In this document: in pieces, positions 59,409 through 64,000 of the stretch
Numbering within the stretch: position 1 is the stretch's first letter
Layout: each line of letters opens with the position of its first letter
DNA from: Dryas octopetala
Lineage: Eukaryota; Streptophyta; Magnoliopsida; Rosales; Rosaceae
Assembly: GCA_963921425.1 (NCBI GenBank)
Contig: OY992833.1
Location: 27,328,698 to 27,392,697, forward strand
Length of the DNA stretch: 64,000 bases
Direction: 5' to 3'
Made by a program: the position numbers and the translations under genes
The notes under the pieces: generated by a model
Told to the model about the DNA's origin: nothing
The model's database searches: none
Seen by the model: the letters and a program-made list of their open reading frames with translations, nothing else

Positions 59409-61407
59409 TTAGTGGTGATGGAAATGGTGTTGTTGAGTACGGCCATAAGGAGGCATAGAAGTGCTGCTCTCACCAGGCACGTTGTTCTTTTGTGGCATAT
59501 TATCATATTGATCTACACGGTCGTGATATTCAGTCTCCTCCTTGGCCACTTTGTGATCCATAAATTGCAGATGATGAATAAGAGGAGGTGGAGGAGGAGG
59601 GTGCTGTGGGTGCAGCTGATCAGGTGAGGGCACCACTGAGGGTAGCTTTGAGAGGAGGGCTTCAAGGCTGCTCATGGAGGGTGTTATGTTTTTCAATATC
59701 GGATTATTATTATTATTATTATTCATATTGAAATTATGGTCATGGTGATGATACATCATCAATTCATTTCCACCTTGGAAACTATGCCATGCATCATGAT
59801 GATGAAGATGATCAGGTGGGGTACCATAGCAGCTGCCATGAACATGGTGATCGAGCTTGAAGGGGAAGGGTGGAGTTGATGATGGGTGTGGCAGAAGCAC
59901 CCCTGGAATGCTTTCAATGTAGCTTAGCTTCTTTCGTAGCAGCACAACATAGCTCAAATCTTCAATCACCTGTACACGTACGTATATCAATCATATTATC
60001 ATGTGCAACTGCAACAATTAATTAATTAAAACACCAGCTACGAATATTAATCACCAAATTCAAAAAGACAGAGAGAGAGAGAGAACCTTGTGAACAGCTC
60101 CTAACTGAACAACACCTTCTCTAACTGCTATCAGGGCTATGGTCTGCAACAGATCAATATCATATATATTTCATTAATGATTAATCCGTCAAATCAAAGA
60201 AATATTCTGTCTTTAATTAGTTTGAAATTAATATGAAGCTAGCTATTATATATACCTTTATGCCAGACTGGAACTGGGCTTCCCATGTCCTAGGCTGCTG
60301 AAGATAACCAAAAAAAAAAAAAAAAGATAAAAAATTAGAAACCTAGTTAGGAAGAAGACAGACAGATATTTTGAAACATATATCCACATATATAATATGA
60401 CATTATAAAACTAGTGCAAGTATATATGTGTAGCAGGAAATTAATCACAAATTAACTTATTTTTGGCCCGGAATAGTATATATACCGAGTCTGCAGAGCT
60501 GTGCCAGGTTGATAAGAAGTTGATTTCTTGATCATCATTTGGTTCTTTGTATATCCACTTGTGAGTATGATCCGCGGCCACTTTCCCTATCAACCTGCAA
60601 TTGCATCCCCACCCCCCAGAAATAGAAAAATGAATCAACTAATTAATTGCCTTAATAAATGTTTTATTGTTTGCAAATGAATTAAGTAGTTGATAATGAT
60701 AATGATGAGCCGGTAAGCTTAATTAGCTAGGTTACCCTTCTCCATAGTTGTAGATCTCATGGGACATCTTGAAGAAAAGCTCTGGTTGCAGGCCATGGCC
60801 GCCATGGTACTGCTGAAATTGATCACATGATGATGAGTTGGCATACACCGAAGGCCCTGCAGCTGCTCCACAATCACTACTGCCCATCGAGTTGTTCATC
60901 GGATCATCACCTCTAGTACTTGACGACGACGCAGCAGCAGCATTGAAGTTGCAGAAACCATCTTCCCAAACCAATATCCTGCACCACCCGTGAGTTATAT
61001 ATATACCACAATTACGTACACTAATTAATAACAAAATCGAGATATTAGTCACCAGTTCCTTCTGTTCCCTCTGGACCTGTCATAAGCTCCATGACCTTCC
61101 CATCTGTTACATTATTATATACCAAAATGATGTTAAAAACCAAAATAAATTTCATTGGAAGAAAAACAAGTAACGAAATTAAGAACCCATTTTTGTTTTG
61201 GAAAGTAAAGTAGTTTAATTTCATGATTTTTGGTTGATTCATTAATTTGTGATGAGAAATTCCTTACTTGGGTGGTGGGTAGTTCCTAGGGAGGATTCTC
61301 CAAAAGACTGCATAAATCCACTGAGAATTGTCATGAATGCACAAGCTTCTGAGGGTGTGTTGAAGCAGATGACTCACAGCTATTGGGCTCAGCTGCTCTT
61401 CTTCCAT
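59409..61407 (-). CDS. bHLH-MYC_N domain protein without a bHLH (RSS3/'WNK-like' family)
   Basis: Seven exons on the minus strand: 61268-61407, 61053-61103, 60736-60978, 60486-60594, 60256-60297, 60087-60143 and 59409-59969, giving 400 residues. The start is MEEEQLSPIAVSHLLQHTLR. The bHLH-MYC_N domain covers about 10-215. Its marks are QWIYAVFWRILPRNYPPPKW, VWEDGFC (67-73), MSHEIYNYGEGLIGKVAAD, TWEAQFQSGIKTIALIAVRE and VIEDLSYVV. A Ser/Ala/Gly-rich insert lies at about 74-125. The C-terminal 185 residues are rich in His, Asn and Pro and contain no DNA-binding bHLH. Arabidopsis relatives I recall (such as At1g60060) carry a misleading 'WNK kinase-like' label. Rice RSS3, of related build, bridges JAZ repressors and bHLH factors, so an adaptor role in transcription is plausible but unproven. 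Confidence 0.87.
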
Positions 61408-61611
61408 CACACTGTTACTCACTCACACTAGCGAGCTACTTTCTTACTTACTACTAATAAATGTTTAGCCAATTAAGCTTCCTGATCTCAATCTTTAATT
61501 TCTCTCCTGATGGATCTTCCAATCTCTATATATATCTCTACTTAGCCTAGCTAGCTAGCTAGCTTCCTACCTTTTAAGAGAAGGGAAAACCCCAACATCC
61601 CTATACCTCCT

Positions 61612-61619
61612 TTATATAA
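61612..61619 (-). promoter_or_regulatory. Probable TATA box of the bHLH-MYC_N gene
   Basis: The minus strand reads TTATATAAAGGAGG about 205 bases before the start codon. That would put transcription start near 61580 and leave a 5' UTR of about 175 bases. Confidence 0.45.
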
Positions 61620-62531
61620 TAAGCCCACCCCAACATATATGACTCATCTCTCTCTTCTCAAGTCAATTAATAAACCATTGTTTAATTAATTGTTTTACCA
61701 AAATGATTTCGTGAGGCCCCCACCTAGTTTGCCTTCCCGGTTCCCAACGGTCTTTCTTTCAATTAATTCTTGCTAGCTTTCATTTAAAAGTTAAAACTAT
61801 GCTATATACCACTGTACCGCCTTTTTTTTTTTGTGTGAATGTGGTTAAGTATTCAAACCTCCTCATCCCAATAATTATGAATTATCATGGAAACGACCAA
61901 ATTAACCTTATTATATATATATATATATCTGCTCAGACTATATATATATATGTATGCATCATGATCTTTCGTGATCCACCCATATCTTTCTCTCCAGCCC
62001 CAATGTTTGTCTTACCATTCTGATCGATCATCCTAACACACTATAACTAACCATGAAATTAAACATTCTTACCCTCGATCTCCTATAACTAATCACTGTG
62101 AACAATAAAGTACTGCACCCCCCATCAATTTTAGCTTAAGCATGTTAATTAATTAAATTTGTCCAAAAATATTCTACTTAATCAACTTCGATCAATTTTT
62201 CCCGTGGAGCTGAACAAGCCTTAGAGTGAAACTGTGCTATGATTAAAGAACATTTTTGCGTAAGTAAGTTTGGCCAACATATATCAATATATATGTGATT
62301 TTGTTGTTCTGTTAAGGCATGCTAGCTAGTGTACGTATATATATATATATATATATATGTTACCGCTGGAGTAGGGTCATGTTACCATGTACGTTCAGTC
62401 AAAACTATGGGTACTGCAAAGAGGTTCGAGAAACTTTGGCACATAATGCGTACAGGGAATTAATGCAGTTTGTAGTTGATCATACTAATTCTGCCACTTC
62501 ATAATGTCACTAATTTTCCAATTATAAGCCC
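61620..62531. other. AT-rich distal upstream region
   Basis: It contains (TA)n tracts near 61912-61929, 61940-61952 and 62335-62358. No gene was recognised; it may hold distal control elements of the bHLH-MYC_N gene. Confidence 0.4.
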
Positions 62532-62534
62532 TAA

Positions 62535-63137
62535 GAGCATGTGCAATGATTGAGGTTAATAGGCAATTTAATACAAGCCTATTGACCTTCTTTTTCAATT
62601 ATTGACTTGACTCAAGTTTGTTTTGTTGCAATGGTTTAAGTCAATAGCTATATATTTTTTAATATTTTTCGTATATTTTCTTACATATTAAAATTTATAC
62701 TATTGAAATGATCTCAATGAGATCTTTAAAATGAGCCTAACATTTAATATGTTTTAATAATTTAAATTAATACTTAAATATAAATTTCTCTATTTTAGAT
62801 TATAAACTATAGAATAACCCTATTAATAAAAAACCATAATTCATATAATAAAACATTGATACATTAATTCATATAATAAAACCATAATTTATGGCAAAAA
62901 ATAAAAACATTGATACACCAAGTCACATCACACAATCTCTCTCCTCCTTTCACTTTTTCCCACAGTGGATCCCTCAACTTTTTTGGTGCAATACTAAATC
63001 AATTGGCAATTGGCAAGTTAAATTTTTGAACTATCAATTACCATTTCAATTCATCTATTGCCAATTAACACCCCATTACAAACAATTTTTGTTTCAAATT
63101 GTCAATAAATGCCAATTGATCACTATTGCACATGCTC
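62535..63137. mobile_element. Tourist-like MITE, 603 bp
   Basis: The ends GAGCATGTGCAAT and ATTGCACATGCTC are perfect 13-base inverted repeats. The copy is flanked by TAA at 62532-62534 and 63138-63140, the PIF/Harbinger-type duplication. CAATTGGCAATT-like motifs recur inside. The 117-residue open frame within it has no family likeness. Confidence 0.78.
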
Positions 63138-63140
63138 TAA

Positions 63141-63455
63141 GGCCCAACCTAGCTACCATTATTAATTCACAATGCACATCACAAGCAAGAAAAAGTTACT
63201 TGCTGCCAACTGATCGAGACCATGCATCCATGTCATTTATATAAAATGCTTGCTGAAATATTAATTGCATTATTATATCTATAAATTCACTGCATACTGG
63301 AACAGTACTTGTACACACAGAGACACATACATAACATAAGCTAGTGTGTACAGTGTACTTTCCTTATAGATCTCACTATCTCAGCAGTCTCAGTTACAAA
63401 TTTCAGAATATATACAGATTAAAAGAAAAAAGTGTAATACTGCAACTTAAGCTTT

Positions 63456-63491
<36 letters not shown>

Positions 63492-63768
63492 GTAATCTGT
63501 ATACAACATGATGACCAAAAGGAGCTTTCAGTGTGTTCATTTCCCCACCCTGACACCAAGGAAATTTGACAGACCATTATACTGTCCCTTTGACCGTCCT
63601 TTTTTACAAGAACACATACACAATGTAGTAAATGTGTGATTTACAGGCCGGATAACCAACATTTGTCACCTTCATTGCTAGCCTTGATAGTGACACACAC
63701 ATTGCTACCTCCATAATTTTCTCTTTGGATTCTTAGTCCCAAGCCAACCCCATCTATGTCTCTATATG

Positions 63769-63806
<38 letters not shown>

Positions 63807-64000
63807 TATAAATGGGTTCTGTTAATATTTTTGAAGTTTTGGGGTCTTATAATGCATGAATTTACTATCCCTTACACAGAGAGCTAGTGAATTAAATATA
63901 TTAAATTTGGGGACAAGGTCTGATGGCAGTGATGTAAGCAAAAGGAGTGTGTTTTGGGGCAACAATTAATTGAATGAGCCTTGGATTTTATTGGTGGTGG
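63141..64000. other. Terminal spacer with (CT)n and (GA)n microsatellites
   Basis: (CT)n at 63459-63488 and (GA)n at 63773-63803 lie in otherwise ordinary sequence. The paired CT/GA tracts could flank the UTR of a gene beyond the window, but no coding segment was found. Confidence 0.5.

Noticed and set aside
62891-63244. 117-residue frame near the right end
   Set aside because: It lies mostly inside the 603-bp MITE and crosses its border.
1-64000. CRISPR arrays, bacterial-type operons, tRNA or rRNA genes, LTR or virus-like elements
   Set aside because: None was seen. This is plant nuclear DNA, and the repeats found are DNA transposons, SINEs, tandem arrays and microsatellites.

Overview
The window is nuclear DNA of a eudicot plant. 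The genes have many short exons with GT..AG introns, the spacers are AT-rich, and the proteins are plant families. My impression is a rosid, possibly Rosaceae, but the sequence alone does not settle the species.

Layout. 1-978 (+) is the 3' end of a KUP6-like potassium transporter. 979-8400 is a long spacer with three MITEs, a probable SINE and a G-box-bearing GC-rich island. 8430-12840 (+) is a class II trehalose-phosphate synthase of the TPS8/9/10 type with a three-exon 5' leader. 14830-18278 (+) and 19183-20903 (-) are two tail-to-tail paralogues with signal peptide, NHL repeats and one membrane segment. 24826-35896 (+) is the 18-exon gamma-adaptin of the AP-1 clathrin adaptor. 38200-39366 (-) is an ATL46-like RING-H2 ubiquitin ligase. 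43890-44168 (-) is a small UPBEAT1-like atypical bHLH. 49877-57897 (+) is a 20-exon threonyl-tRNA synthetase with two in-frame start codons. 59409-61407 (-) is a 7-exon bHLH-MYC_N domain protein that has no bHLH. I see no gene in the last 2.6 kb.

Gene order. The host genes do not form a pathway. From memory, the order KUP - TPS - NHL - gamma-adaptin, with the bHLH-MYC_N gene nearby, matches three duplicated segments of Arabidopsis chromosome 1 around At1g70280-70300, At1g23870-23900 and At1g60060-60140. If that holds, this window is a relatively unfractionated ancestral block.

Mobile DNA. All the mobile DNA I can support is DNA transposons and SINEs; I saw no LTR retroelement or virus-like element. 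The most notable items are two copies of one non-autonomous Mutator-like family (21368-23390 and 40621-42358). Each has a perfect 10-bp target duplication. Their outer parts match, but the GC-rich cores between them differ, so the core looks exchangeable. A separate 1.1-kb foldback element (45612-46717) has a perfect 9-bp target duplication, arms of roughly 400 bp, and a G-box in each arm. A compact tRNA-derived SINE with a perfect 17-bp target duplication lies in a threonyl-tRNA synthetase intron.

Exon borders were read by hand from splice consensus, reading-frame phase and protein continuity. The coding lengths of all multi-exon genes divide by three.
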